Part shown: positions 12,299-20,675 of the stretch, piece after piece | Position numbering within the stretch: position 1 is the stretch's first letter | Layout: each line of letters opens with the position of its first letter | Assembly: GCA_963170125.1 (NCBI GenBank) | Contig: CAUJFI010000173.1 | Coordinates: 17,151-81,150 of the forward strand | Direction: 5' to 3' | Length of the DNA stretch: 64,000 bases | Origin: Deinococcota bacterium | GTDB lineage: Bacteria > Deinococcota > Deinococci > Deinococcales > Trueperaceae | Translations under genes and position numbers: made by a program | Notes under the pieces: model-generated | What the model was told of the DNA's origin: nothing | Databases searched by the model: none | Seen by the model: the letters and a program-made list of their open reading frames with translations, nothing else

Positions 12299-13906
12299 TC
12301 AGGCGGAAGGCGATCGGCGATATCCACCCCCTTCACGCCTCGCGGCGCCCACCAAGCCCAGCGCTGTTAGGCAGGTGAGCACCCCGGCCCAGTCCCCGTA
12401 CCGCGTGTACGGCGTGGAGCCGGCCCTAAGCCTCGCGGTCGCGCCGAGCGTGGTGGCCACGCCAGGGGCGGAGCGCTCGACCACCCGCCCGGCCGGGTCG
12501 ATGATGGCGCTCGGGCCGCCGTTCGAGGCGAAGGCCAACCAGACGCCGTTCTCGACCGCGCGCAGACGCGCGACGCGTAGGTGTTGAAGAGGAACGTCGC
12601 CGCCGGCCGCGAACGTGTCGTCCGTGATGACGGCGAGCAGCTCGGCCCCGCCACGCGCGGCTGCGCGCACCGTGGCTGGGAACGCGACGTCGTAACAGAT
12701 CACCGGGGCGACCAGCACGCCGCCGAGATCGGCGGCACCGGGGGCCGCCCCGGCCGCGAGGCCGGCTTCGGCGAACGGCACGAGGCGGCGCTTGTCGGCG
12801 ACATGGATGAGTTCAGAGTCGATGAGCGCGAAAGCCGAGTTGCCGTAAGTGCCGGCATCCTCGTCGCGCGACGCCGCGCCCATGAGCAGCGGCGCCAGCC
12901 CGACCAGGGCCAGGCGCTGGTCGCCGGTGAGCGGCACCCCGGAAGCGGCGCGCGCGGCGGCATGGGCGAGGCGGCCCGGCCAGACCCCCTCCGGCCAAAC
13001 GGTGACGGTCGCACTGCCTGCGCCCGCCGACCTGGAGAGGGTGGCCAGGGCCACCAAGAGTTCGGCCGCGAGGACCTCGTCGGCCGCGGCGGCGGCACGG
13101 GCGGCGGCCGGCAGGTTGGGTTGCACCACCACGATGCGCGTGTCGCCCCGCCCGCCCGGCGGCGCGGCGGCCGGCGCCCCCGTGGCGACCGACCAGACGA
13201 CCAGGCAGATGAGCCCGAGGCCGGCGACGGGCGGAAGGGCCGCGGCGGCCGCTCGAGGCGCCCGGCCGTGAAGGCGAGTGCCCGTTATGACCCCGCGCAC
13301 CACCTCTAGTGCCAGCGCGTTCGCGAGCAGGACCGCCAGGCTCACGGCGGTCACCGAGCCGAGGCGCGCAAGGTGGACGGCGGGCGTCTCCGCCTGGGAG
13401 TAGCCGATCACGGCGAGGGACGGCGCCCAGGCGCCCGCCAGCCACTCTTGGCGAGTCGCCAGCTCGGCGCAACACCAGAAGACGGGCGGGACGAGCCAAG
13501 CGAGGCGACGAGCGCCGCCCCTCGAGCGCGCGACCACGACCGCCGCCGCCCCGCAGGCGGCGCCGAACGGCAGCGCGGCCGTGATGACGACGGCCAGGTA
13601 CGCGGGCGCCGAGAGGGCCAGGGCCGCTTCGTAAGCCACCGAGGTGACGCCGAGAGCGGTGAGCGCGCCGCAAGCCGCCGCGAGCATGAAGCGCCGGCGC
13701 GCGGCCATGGCGCGCACCAGGTGGAAGGTCGGCATGAAGGCCACCCAGGCCAGGGCCGGCGAAACGGACCATGGCCGCGAGGCGGCTGCCAGCAGGACCA
13801 TGCCCGCCAGGCAGGAGACGTACGGCCCCGCCCCGGTGGCGGGAGCGCGCCAGGCTGAAGCCGTCGACGCTGCGGCGCGCGGCCACGCTGAGGACGGGAC
13901 CGACAC
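12299..13906 (-). CDS. lnt: Apolipoprotein N-acyltransferase-like membrane protein
   Basis: Lnt adds the third acyl chain to the N-terminal Cys of lipoproteins at the outer face of the inner membrane. The 535-residue product has about six hydrophobic segments in the first 250 residues and one near the C terminus. Between them is a nitrilase-type domain with the Glu-Lys-Cys triad visible as E306 (WPEG), K372 (DKRRLVPFAE) and C404 (VICYD). The end of the domain (ENGVWLAFASNGGPSAIIDPAGRVV) is typical of Lnt. GTG 13906 abuts the stop of the C39-type gene. Placement inside this operon is unusual; whether it is the general Lnt or a dedicated copy cannot be told here. Confidence 0.85.
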   Translation of the reverse strand: MSVPSSAWPRAAASTASAWRAPATGAGPYVSCLAGMVLLAAASRPWSVSPALAWVAFMPTFHLVRAMAARRRFMLAAACGALTALGVTSVAYEAALALSAPAYLAVVITAALPFGAACGAAAVVVARSRGGARRLAWLVPPVFWCCAELATRQEWLAGAWAPSLAVIGYSQAETPAVHLARLGSVTAVSLAVLLANALALEVVRGVITGTRLHGRAPRAAAAALPPVAGLGLICLVVWSVATGAPAAAPPGGRGDTRIVVVQPNLPAAARAAAAADEVLAAELLVALATLSRSAGAGSATVTVWPEGVWPGRLAHAAARAASGVPLTGDQRLALVGLAPLLMGAASRDEDAGTYGNSAFALIDSELIHVADKRRLVPFAEAGLAAGAAPGAADLGGVLVAPVICYDVAFPATVRAAARGGAELLAVITDDTFAAGGDVPLQHLRVARLRAVENGVWLAFASNGGPSAIIDPAGRVVERSAPGVATTLGATARLRAGSTPYTRYGDWAGVLTCLTALGLVGAARREGGGYRRSPSA

Positions 13907-14533
13907 TTAGAGCGCCCCGAGCAGGAACACGCGGCCGCTGAAGCGGCGCGTGAAGGCGTCGATGGGGAGCACGTACGCGCCCACGGCGGGGTCGGCCACC
14001 GTAACCGCGCCGCGCGTGACGGCGCGCACGGCGACGAGGTGACCGAGCGGCGCGGAGCCGGCGACGGTCATGTGGGCGACGAACGGCGTGGGGAGCCCCG
14101 CCAGGTCGGCCCGGCCGACCCGGTACCACGTGCCTGGGAAGCCGAAGCGGTCGGCGAGACGAGCGAACTCGCCCAGGCTGAGGCCGTCGGGACCGAGCCG
14201 CGCGGAAGCGACGACCGAGGCCAGCTCTAGTCGCCGCCCGGACCAGGCGGCGAGCGTGGCGACGACGGCCGGTCCGCAGTCGTTGCGCTGCGACTGCAAG
14301 ACGACGGGTACCGAGTCGAGAGCGTATGGCGCGGCGTTCCAGGCGCGGCTGGCGTGGGCGCCGAGTGCCGTAGGCAACGTCAGCACGGCCGCCGCCGCCA
14401 GGGTGGTGAGGATGAGCGCGAGCGAGCGCCGCGACCTCGCGGCTAGGGCCCAATGCCGGGGCGCCGCGCTTTGCCGTTCGCCGTGCCGATCGGCGACCGC
14501 CGGCCGGCTTCCGCTGCGTGCTGCCCTGCCCAT
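13907..14533 (-). CDS. Secreted C39-type cysteine peptidase
   Basis: C39 peptidases cut leader peptides after double-glycine-like sites, usually as part of exporters; this one stands alone. The 208-residue protein has an N-terminal hydrophobic segment (about 35-58, signal or anchor) and then a papain-like domain. The oxyanion Gln is Q80, the nucleophile C86 (QRNDCGPA), the His H165 (GHLVAV) and the Asp D181 (VADPAVG). All catalytic positions are present with normal spacing. No ABC transporter domains follow. A purine-rich GGAGGG site precedes ATG 14533. It is the first gene of the operon, ahead of the Lnt-like protein and the presumed substrate. It probably acts outside the inner membrane. 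Confidence 0.85.
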   Translation of the reverse strand: MGRAARSGSRPAVADRHGERQSAAPRHWALAARSRRSLALILTTLAAAAVLTLPTALGAHASRAWNAAPYALDSVPVVLQSQRNDCGPAVVATLAAWSGRRLELASVVASARLGPDGLSLGEFARLADRFGFPGTWYRVGRADLAGLPTPFVAHMTVAGSAPLGHLVAVRAVTRGAVTVADPAVGAYVLPIDAFTRRFSGRVFLLGAL

Positions 14534-14651
14534 ACCCTCTCCCTCCTTCGGAAGAGGCTAGGGCTCGGGCGTTACGTGCAGGTCACGCGAGTTGGTCGGA
14601 GCCGACCGGGTCTAGGCGCTCGCCCGGCCCAGGCTCACGCCCCGCCTGCCG

Positions 14652-16754
14652 TCAGCTCACGCTGGTCGAGAGTGCGGTCGCCGGGCGGTCGGCGTCCTTG
14701 TGCGCCCGCGGCGTGAAGCCCAGCAGGCGCAAGCCGTTGGCCACCACCAGGATGGTGCCCCCCTCGTGCCCGATGACCCCGAGGGGCAGAGGAAGGTGGG
14801 AGAAGAGCGTGATGATGACCATCAGGACCATGATCCCCAGCGCGAAGGCGAGGTTCTGGCGGATGACGCCGTTGGCGCGCTTCGCGAGCTCGAACGCCTC
14901 GGGGAGCCGCGAGAGGTCGTCGGAGAGCAGGGCGACATCGGCTGCCTCCAGGGCGGCGTCGCTGCCGGCCACCCCCATCGCCACGCCCACGTCGGCGGTC
15001 GCGAGGGCGGCCGCGTCGTTGACGCCGTCGCCGACGAACGCCACCGTGCCGCTCGCCCCAAGCTCGCCGACGACCGTGACCTTCTCGTCCGGCAGGAGGT
15101 CGGCGCGCACCTCTTCGGGCCGCAGCCCGAGCGTGCGCCCCACGTCGAGCGCCACGGCCGCATGGTCGCCGGTGAGCATCGCGAAGCGCCTCACCCCGGC
15201 CCGGGCGAGCTGCGACAGGGCGCGCGCGGCGCTCGGCCGCACGACGTCAGCCATGCCGAAGAGCCCGGTGACGCGCTGCGCGTCGCCCAGGATGACCACC
15301 GTCTTCCCCGCGCTCTCGAGCCGCGCCAGGGCGGCGGCCTCTTCCGCCAGCCCGACACCGAGCTCGGCTGCCAGCTTGCGGTTGCCCACCCAGTACGGTG
15401 TGCCGGCCAGCTTCCCTACCACGCCCTTGCCGGGCACGGCGACCACGTCAGAGGCGGTCGGACCGGCGAGCCCGCGGCTGTCGGCCGCCCTACAGAGCGC
15501 CTTGGCGAGCGGGTGGTCGGAGGCGGCCTCGATGGCCGCGGCGGCGGCGAGGGCGGCGTCCTCGCTCTGGCCGAAAGCCACGACGTCCGTCACGTGCATG
15601 CGTCCCTCGGTGAGGGTGCCCGTCTTGTCGAACGCGATGGTGGTAACGGCGCCGAACCGCTCGAGGGCTCCGCCGCCCTTGAAGAGCACGCCCATGCGAG
15701 CCGCGCGCGCTAGCGCCGAGAGGACGGCGGCCGGCACGCTGATCACGATGGCGCACGGGCTCGCCACCACGAGGAGGGTGGCGGCCTTGTAGAACGCCGC
15801 GTGCGGGTCGGTGCCGGAGAGGAGGAACGCGCCGAGCGCGAGCGCCGTCCCGACGATGACGAGCACCGTATAGCGCTGGCCGAACCAGTCGCTGAAACGT
15901 TGACTGGGCGAGCGACTGGCCCTGGCCGCGGTGACGAGCTCGATCATGCGAGCCAGGGTCGAGCTGGACGCGTCCTTCGTGACCCGCACCTCGAGCGCGC
16001 CGTAGCCGTTGATGCTGCCGGCGAACAAGGCGTCGCCGACGGCTTTGTCGACGGGAACGGACTCGCCCGTGATGGGCGACTGGTCGACGCTCGACGCGCC
16101 GCGCTCCAGTACGCCGTCGAGGGGCACGCGCTCGCCCGGTCGCACGAGCAGGCGCGCGCCGATGGGGACCGAGTCCGACGGCACCACGCGCAGCTCGTCG
16201 CCCTCCAGGAGCGTGGCCGTCTCAGGCTTCAGCTTCATGAGCGCGGCGACGGCCCCCTTCGTGTTGGTGAAGGCGTGGTCCTCGAGCGTGCCTGCGAGGC
16301 TGAAGAGGAAGAGCAGCACGGCGCCGTCGCGGGGTTCGCCCACGAGTGCCGCCGCCACCGCGGCGAGCACCATGAGGAGGTCGATGTCGAACTTGCGCTC
16401 GCGCGTCAGCTCGGCGAGGGCCGCGGCTGCTGCCGGCACTCCGCCGGCCAGGAAGGCGACGGCCAGCCCGACCGCCGCTACGAGGCCGGCCGCGCCGCCG
16501 ACACCGACGTAGTCGGCGAGCCAGCCGGCGCCCCGGCCCCCGTGAGCGCGCCCGATCACCACCGCCAGCACGGCGACGGCCAGGCCAAGCCCCGTGAGAC
16601 CCGTGAACACGGCGGCCAGGCGGTTCCGCCCGCGCTCCGCCGCCAACTCGTCGAGCAACCGCTCGGAAGCGGACCTGGCCTGGGAGGGGCCCTCCCCTGC
16701 CGGGGCGGCGGGGCCGGCCCCCGTGTTCGGTCGCTCGGGTTCTCGCACACCCAC
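14652..16754 (-). CDS. P1B-4-type heavy-metal ATPase
   Basis: Metal-exporting P-type ATPase. The 700-residue protein carries SPC (332-334) in its sixth-helix position, the phosphorylation site DKTGT (D376), HPLAKAL of the nucleotide domain, GDGVNDAAAL, and HEGGT (663-667) in the last helix. The pair SPC plus HEGG(S/T/G)T defines the P1B-4 group, whose characterised members move Co2+, Fe2+, Ni2+ or Zn2+. There is no N-terminal heavy-metal-associated domain, which also fits P1B-4. Start is GTG 16754 with a weak ribosome site; another GTG lies two codons in. The upstream gap holds overlapping dyads at 16764-16779 that might be an operator. Metal choice cannot be read from sequence alone. Confidence 0.9.
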   Translation of the reverse strand: MGVREPERPNTGAGPAAPAGEGPSQARSASERLLDELAAERGRNRLAAVFTGLTGLGLAVAVLAVVIGRAHGGRGAGWLADYVGVGGAAGLVAAVGLAVAFLAGGVPAAAAALAELTRERKFDIDLLMVLAAVAAALVGEPRDGAVLLFLFSLAGTLEDHAFTNTKGAVAALMKLKPETATLLEGDELRVVPSDSVPIGARLLVRPGERVPLDGVLERGASSVDQSPITGESVPVDKAVGDALFAGSINGYGALEVRVTKDASSSTLARMIELVTAARASRSPSQRFSDWFGQRYTVLVIVGTALALGAFLLSGTDPHAAFYKAATLLVVASPCAIVISVPAAVLSALARAARMGVLFKGGGALERFGAVTTIAFDKTGTLTEGRMHVTDVVAFGQSEDAALAAAAAIEAASDHPLAKALCRAADSRGLAGPTASDVVAVPGKGVVGKLAGTPYWVGNRKLAAELGVGLAEEAAALARLESAGKTVVILGDAQRVTGLFGMADVVRPSAARALSQLARAGVRRFAMLTGDHAAVALDVGRTLGLRPEEVRADLLPDEKVTVVGELGASGTVAFVGDGVNDAAALATADVGVAMGVAGSDAALEAADVALLSDDLSRLPEAFELAKRANGVIRQNLAFALGIMVLMVIITLFSHLPLPLGVIGHEGGTILVVANGLRLLGFTPRAHKDADRPATALSTSVS

Positions 16755-16763
16755 AACCTAACC

Positions 16764-16779
16764 CGGAATCGTTCCGATT
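16764..16779. promoter_or_regulatory. Overlapping dyads upstream of the metal ATPase
   Basis: CGGAA-TCG-TTCCG (16764-16776) overlaps AATCG-TTC-CGATT (16767-16779). Both are perfect short palindromes with 3-base centres, 10 bases upstream of the GTG start at 16754. A metal- or redox-sensing repressor site is possible; no regulator gene is adjacent. Confidence 0.4.
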
Positions 16780-16893
16780 ACAATAGGGTCGGCCTCGCGA
16801 CCGTGTGCGGCTCCCCACCACCCGGCCCGAGAGTCCGGTCTCCCCTCGCCGTCCAGCGCCGAGGCCCGATCTCCCCCTCATCATCCGACGCGT

Positions 16894-16899
16894 TAGGCT
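16894..16899 (+). promoter_or_regulatory. Candidate leaderless -10 box for the EEP gene
   Basis: TAGGCT fits TANNNT and ends 6 bases before ATG 16906. No Shine-Dalgarno is present. The arrangement matches leaderless promoters described in Deinococcus. Confidence 0.45.
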
Positions 16900-16905
16900 G
16901 CGGCG

Positions 16906-18030
16906 ATGTCAGGCGACCGTCTACGCCCCCTCGCGAACGCGTGCCTGACGACCCTCGCCTGCCTCGCCGTATGCGTTCCGACCCTCTGGTTCGCCCTCTA
17001 CCTCGCGTTCGCCGATCGCTGGTGGTGGTTGTTCGTCGCCAACTCGCTGGCGCCCGTCCTCTTCATTCCCGTGCCCGTAGCGATGCTGGTCGCCTGGTTG
17101 CTGCGGCGGAAGCGGCTCGCCCTGGCCGGCCTGCTCCCCCTCGCCGTCGCCGCCTACCTGTGGACGGGCACGTACTTCCCGTCGCGCGCCGACGGGCCCG
17201 CCGTGGTCGAGCAGGCAGCGACGGTCTCGGTGATGACGTTCAACGTCAAAGCGGGCAACCATGACGCGAGCGAGCTGGAGGCAGCCATACTCGCCTCCGG
17301 CGCGCACGTCGTGGCCCTGCAGGAACTCAACGAGGGTGTAGGCGAGGAGCTGGCCGGGCGTTTGGCCGGCACGCACCCGTACGTCGACCTGGCGCCCTGC
17401 CCGCCGTGCGGCGACTGGGGAAGCCTCGGCATCTTCTCCGCGTACCCGCTCGAGCCCGTGGCGGCGGACCTCGGCGGCCCGGCCGCCCGCAACCCTCAGG
17501 TCGCCATCGTCCACCACCCGCGCGGCGACCTGCTCGTCGTCAACGTCCACAACCTCTCCACCCCAAGGTTCCCGCAGATATGGCCGGCGGAGATAGCCAG
17601 AGCCGTCGAGTCGCGGGAGGCGGTCGCCGCCGCGCTCGTCGCGCTGGTGCGCGACGCCGACGTGCCGGTCGTCGCCATGGGTGACTTCAACACCACCGAG
17701 CGCAGCGGCGCCTACCGCGTGATCACGAGCGAGCTGCTCGACGCCTGGCGCAACCGGGGCTTCGGGTTCGGCAGCACCTTCCGCGGCGGCGGCCAGAGCG
17801 GCGCGGCTGCCCGCCCCGACACCACACGCTCCGGGGCCGCGGGCTCCGACACCGCGCTCGACGGCTCGCTCGGCGGAGCGCTGCCGCGACCCGCACTCCC
17901 GGACTGGCTCCTCAGGATCGACTACGTGTTCCACTCGCGGGGCCTCACGACCCTCTCGGTGAAGGTCATGGCATGGCAGGCGGCGTCCGATCACCGCCCC
18001 GTCACGGCGCTGCTCGCGTTCACCGACTGA
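16906..18030 (+). CDS. Membrane-anchored endonuclease/exonuclease/phosphatase-family protein
   Basis: EEP-fold metal-dependent phosphoesterase; substrates of the fold include nucleic acids, phosphoinositides and sphingolipids. The 374-residue protein starts with about three transmembrane helices (10-34, 38-62, 70-90). The EEP domain then shows MTFNVKAGN, ALQELNEG (metal-binding Glu), MGDFNTTE (Asp/Asn pair) and the C-terminal ASDHRPV (catalytic Asp-His). The domain is predicted to face outside. A Gly/Ala/Thr-rich insert at about 285-325 interrupts the domain before LLRIDYVF. It stands alone, divergent from the metal ATPase, with a likely leaderless start. The exact substrate is unknown. Confidence 0.85.
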   Translation: MSGDRLRPLANACLTTLACLAVCVPTLWFALYLAFADRWWWLFVANSLAPVLFIPVPVAMLVAWLLRRKRLALAGLLPLAVAAYLWTGTYFPSRADGPAVVEQAATVSVMTFNVKAGNHDASELEAAILASGAHVVALQELNEGVGEELAGRLAGTHPYVDLAPCPPCGDWGSLGIFSAYPLEPVAADLGGPAARNPQVAIVHHPRGDLLVVNVHNLSTPRFPQIWPAEIARAVESREAVAAALVALVRDADVPVVAMGDFNTTERSGAYRVITSELLDAWRNRGFGFGSTFRGGGQSGAAARPDTTRSGAAGSDTALDGSLGGALPRPALPDWLLRIDYVFHSRGLTTLSVKVMAWQAASDHRPVTALLAFTD

Positions 18031-18043
18031 CCGGAAGAGCCGC

Positions 18044-18105
18044 GAGTGCTCCAGAAGTCACGAACGTTCCAGGGGCCGTGAGCGCTCCGGAAGCCATGAA
18101 CGTTC
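18044..18105. repeat. Imperfect 26-bp direct repeat, 36-base period
   Basis: Copy one at 18044-18069 and copy two at 18080-18105 share 22 of 26 bases, both ending in GAACGTTC. They lie in the gap between the EEP gene and the META-domain gene. The rest of the gap shows nothing certain. Confidence 0.6.
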
Positions 18106-18218
18106 GCTGAACCGAGCCAGCGGCCGCGCCTCACCGTGGCGTCTTAGCTTGATGAGCGTAGAGCCCGGTGCGCTGCGCGTGAGCGCGCACGGCGCCGCGA
18201 GCTCCTTAGGAGGCGAAC

Positions 18219-19082
18219 ATGCGCATAGCGCTTCGTAACTTGGTGATGACGGCAACGCTCCTGGTGGCGGCCCTCGGCGGCTTGGCCGGCGCCAGGGGCG
18301 TCGACATCGTCCTGCCGGACGGCGACACCTGCAAGATCGTCAGCCCCGAGCTGAACCCGAGCCTCGCCAACGGTCGCGTGAGCCACTTCTGCAGCGACGG
18401 CGTCGCACTGGTGGGCGGGCTGCAACTGGGCGATGGCCTCGGCCTGGTGACGCGCGTCACCTACGACCCGAACGATCCGCAGAACGTGTTCTCGGACGGG
18501 CTCGTCTCCATCGAAGCGCGCGGCGTGACGTTGGAGGACGGCACCGTCTGCCTGCATGCCGGCGAGGGGGCGACCATCGCTTTCGACGGCGAGCGCGCCA
18601 ACTACACGTGTGACGACGACTCGGTGCTCCTCGGCGCCTTCGAGGCCGACGGCGACGAGGTCTTCGCGACGCAGGCCACGTTCACGCACGATGACGCCGG
18701 TTTCCACCTGGTCGGCAAGGAGCGCGTGGCGGTGCAGACCATCGATGCGAGCAGCCCCATCACGAACGTCGAGTGGAAGCTCGAATCGTTCGGCGTCGGC
18801 GGTACCCCGGCCCTCGAAGACGCTCCCGCGACCCTCAGCATCCTGGCCGGCCGCGCCGGCGGCAAGACGGGTTGCAACAGCTACTTCGCGGCGGTGACGT
18901 TCGGGCTCGACGGCGCCATCGGCTTCGCGCAACCGGGCGCGACCATGATGTACTGCGACGGCGCCATGGACCAGGAGCAGAGCTTCTTCACCACGCTGAC
19001 GGGCATAGACCGTTACGAGCTGACCACCGACGGCAAGCTCGTCCTCAGCGGCAGCGAGGGGTCGTTGGTCTTCGTGCGCTGA
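18219..19082 (+). CDS. Exported META-domain (HslJ-like) protein
   Basis: The 287-residue product begins with a signal peptide (MRIALRNLVMTATLLVAALGGLAGA). Its C-terminal 110 residues form a META domain, shown by NVEWKLESFG, GKTGCNSYFA, ATMMYCDGAMDQEQSFFTTLTGIDRYELTTDGKLVLSG. META/HslJ proteins are small envelope proteins linked to heat-shock or antibiotic stress in some bacteria, but their biochemical role is unclear. The N-terminal 150 residues are a Cys-containing beta-rich region of no recognised family. ATG 18219 is backed by AGGAGG with 6-7 bases spacing. It appears monocistronic. Confidence 0.88.
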   Translation: MRIALRNLVMTATLLVAALGGLAGARGVDIVLPDGDTCKIVSPELNPSLANGRVSHFCSDGVALVGGLQLGDGLGLVTRVTYDPNDPQNVFSDGLVSIEARGVTLEDGTVCLHAGEGATIAFDGERANYTCDDDSVLLGAFEADGDEVFATQATFTHDDAGFHLVGKERVAVQTIDASSPITNVEWKLESFGVGGTPALEDAPATLSILAGRAGGKTGCNSYFAAVTFGLDGAIGFAQPGATMMYCDGAMDQEQSFFTTLTGIDRYELTTDGKLVLSGSEGSLVFVR

Positions 19083-19168
19083 GCCGCCGGACCGGCAGGG
19101 CGGGTGTCCGGCACCCACGGGGCCGAGCCACCCGCTCCCCTGGCGGCTCGCGAGGCGGCCGCGGCGTC

Positions 19169-20641
19169 TCAGCTCGGCCGGGACAGGTACTTGCCCGTGG
19201 CCGGTCCGACGATCTCCCCGTTCAGGTACACGGTGTTGCCGCGCACGAGGGTGCGCTTCACGCGCCCCGTGAGTTCCTGGCCCTCGAACGGCGTGTACCC
19301 CTGACCGGACTCCGAGTCCGCCGCTCGCACGACGAACGTCTCGCCGGGGTCGAGGAGCACGAGGTCGGCGTCGAGGCCCTCGGCCACGTCACCCTTGCTG
19401 CCGAGGCCGTAGCGCCTGGCCGGGTTCAGGCTCGTCAACTCGGCCATCCGGTTGGGCGACAGCCCCCGCTTCGTCCCTTCGCTGTACAAGCCGGACAGCA
19501 GGTACTCGGTGCCGCCGAACCCCGACTTGGAGAGCCAGATGTCGTCCGGGTGCTCCGAGGAGACCTTGACCTCGGCCTTGCAACAGGCGTGGTCGCTGAC
19601 GATCCAGTCGACCTCGCCGGAGAGGACCTTCTCCCACAGGTACTCCACGTCCGCACGCGGCCTGATCGGCGGGTTCACCTTGGCGTACGCGCCGGCCGGG
19701 CTGTCGATGTCCAGGAGGAGGTGCCCGATGGTGACCTCCTTCTTGAAGGAGATGTGGGGGAAGAGGCTCTCCATCATCAGCGCCGCCTCGAGCGCCTTGC
19801 GGCTGCTCAGGTGGAGGAGGTTGACGTTGGCGAGGGCCGTCTCGTAAGCCAGGTACGAGGCGATGAAGACGGCGAGGCCTTCGGAGTGCGGCGGCCTGGC
19901 GGCGTTGTAGGCGTGCAGGCCCTTGAGTTTGCCGTCGCGTTCGACGATGGCCGTGTAGGCGTTGAGGATGTCCGCGATCTCGCAGTGCAGGCTCAGGGAG
20001 ACCTGCGAGCCGCGCGCGGGATCGTCCGCGATCATCTGCGAGAGCTTGCGCATGATGAACTCGAAGTGCGCGAAGTCGTAGCTCTCGCCCTCCTCGAGGT
20101 GCAGGAAGTTCCGTTGCGTCGACGAGCGCCCGTGGAGGCCGTGGCCACCATAGAACATGAAGATCTTGAAGGACGACACCCCGAACCGGTCGAGGAGCAT
20201 GGGCATCTCGTCGATGTGGCGTCGGTTGATCGGCGCCAGGTGATAACCGTAATCGACCCAGTAGCGCCCCTCGGACTGGGCGAGGACCTCCGGGTAGAAC
20301 TCCGCGTACGGCCCGCCCCGGTTCAGGTAGTAGTCGCCGGTGCGGAAGTACGTCAGGGCGCTCGTGACGCCGCCCATCGCGGCGGCCTTGCTCTCGGTCA
20401 CCGCGTCGTCGCGTAAGGGCGAGTAGATCCCGACGTGCATGTGCCCGTCGACCAGCCCGGGGAAGGCCAGCAGCCCGTGCCCGTCCACGACCTCGGAGGC
20501 GGAGTCGACGTCCAGGCCCGGCGCGACCTTGGCGAACTTGCCGCCCGCGATGGCGATGTCCGTGACGGGGGTGCCCGAGTGACCGGGCCTGGCGAGGCGG
20601 ACGTTCTTGACGATCAGGTCGTACGGTCGGTCGTTGCTCAT
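19169..20641 (-). CDS. Dihydroorotase/hydantoinase-like amidohydrolase
   Basis: Metal-dependent cyclic amidohydrolase that would open a cyclic amide or imide ring. The 490-residue protein has the DGHMH metal motif (H67, H69), a putative bridging Lys in SSFKIFMFYGG, a His in LSLHCEI and LLHLSS, and the catalytic Asp in VSDHACC. The last segment (TSLNPARRYGLGSKGDVAEGLDADLVLLDP) is typical of the family. ATG 20641 is chosen since GGAGGT lies directly upstream and covers an earlier in-frame ATG (20653). It is the last gene of a minus-strand set with a CoA transferase, an aconitase-type dehydratase and an HMG-CoA-lyase-like enzyme. It therefore probably opens the ring of the compound that set degrades, not a pyrimidine-synthesis intermediate. 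Confidence 0.85.
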   Translation of the reverse strand: MSNDRPYDLIVKNVRLARPGHSGTPVTDIAIAGGKFAKVAPGLDVDSASEVVDGHGLLAFPGLVDGHMHVGIYSPLRDDAVTESKAAAMGGVTSALTYFRTGDYYLNRGGPYAEFYPEVLAQSEGRYWVDYGYHLAPINRRHIDEMPMLLDRFGVSSFKIFMFYGGHGLHGRSSTQRNFLHLEEGESYDFAHFEFIMRKLSQMIADDPARGSQVSLSLHCEIADILNAYTAIVERDGKLKGLHAYNAARPPHSEGLAVFIASYLAYETALANVNLLHLSSRKALEAALMMESLFPHISFKKEVTIGHLLLDIDSPAGAYAKVNPPIRPRADVEYLWEKVLSGEVDWIVSDHACCKAEVKVSSEHPDDIWLSKSGFGGTEYLLSGLYSEGTKRGLSPNRMAELTSLNPARRYGLGSKGDVAEGLDADLVLLDPGETFVVRAADSESGQGYTPFEGQELTGRVKRTLVRGNTVYLNGEIVGPATGKYLSRPS

Positions 20642-20675
20642 CTCTACCTCCATGAAGGGTCTGGTGTCGGGCGCG

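Noticed and set aside
12813..14453. 546-codon minus-strand frame over the C39-type and Lnt-like genes
   Set aside because: Other reading frame of two well-supported genes; Arg/Gly/Pro-rich shadow.
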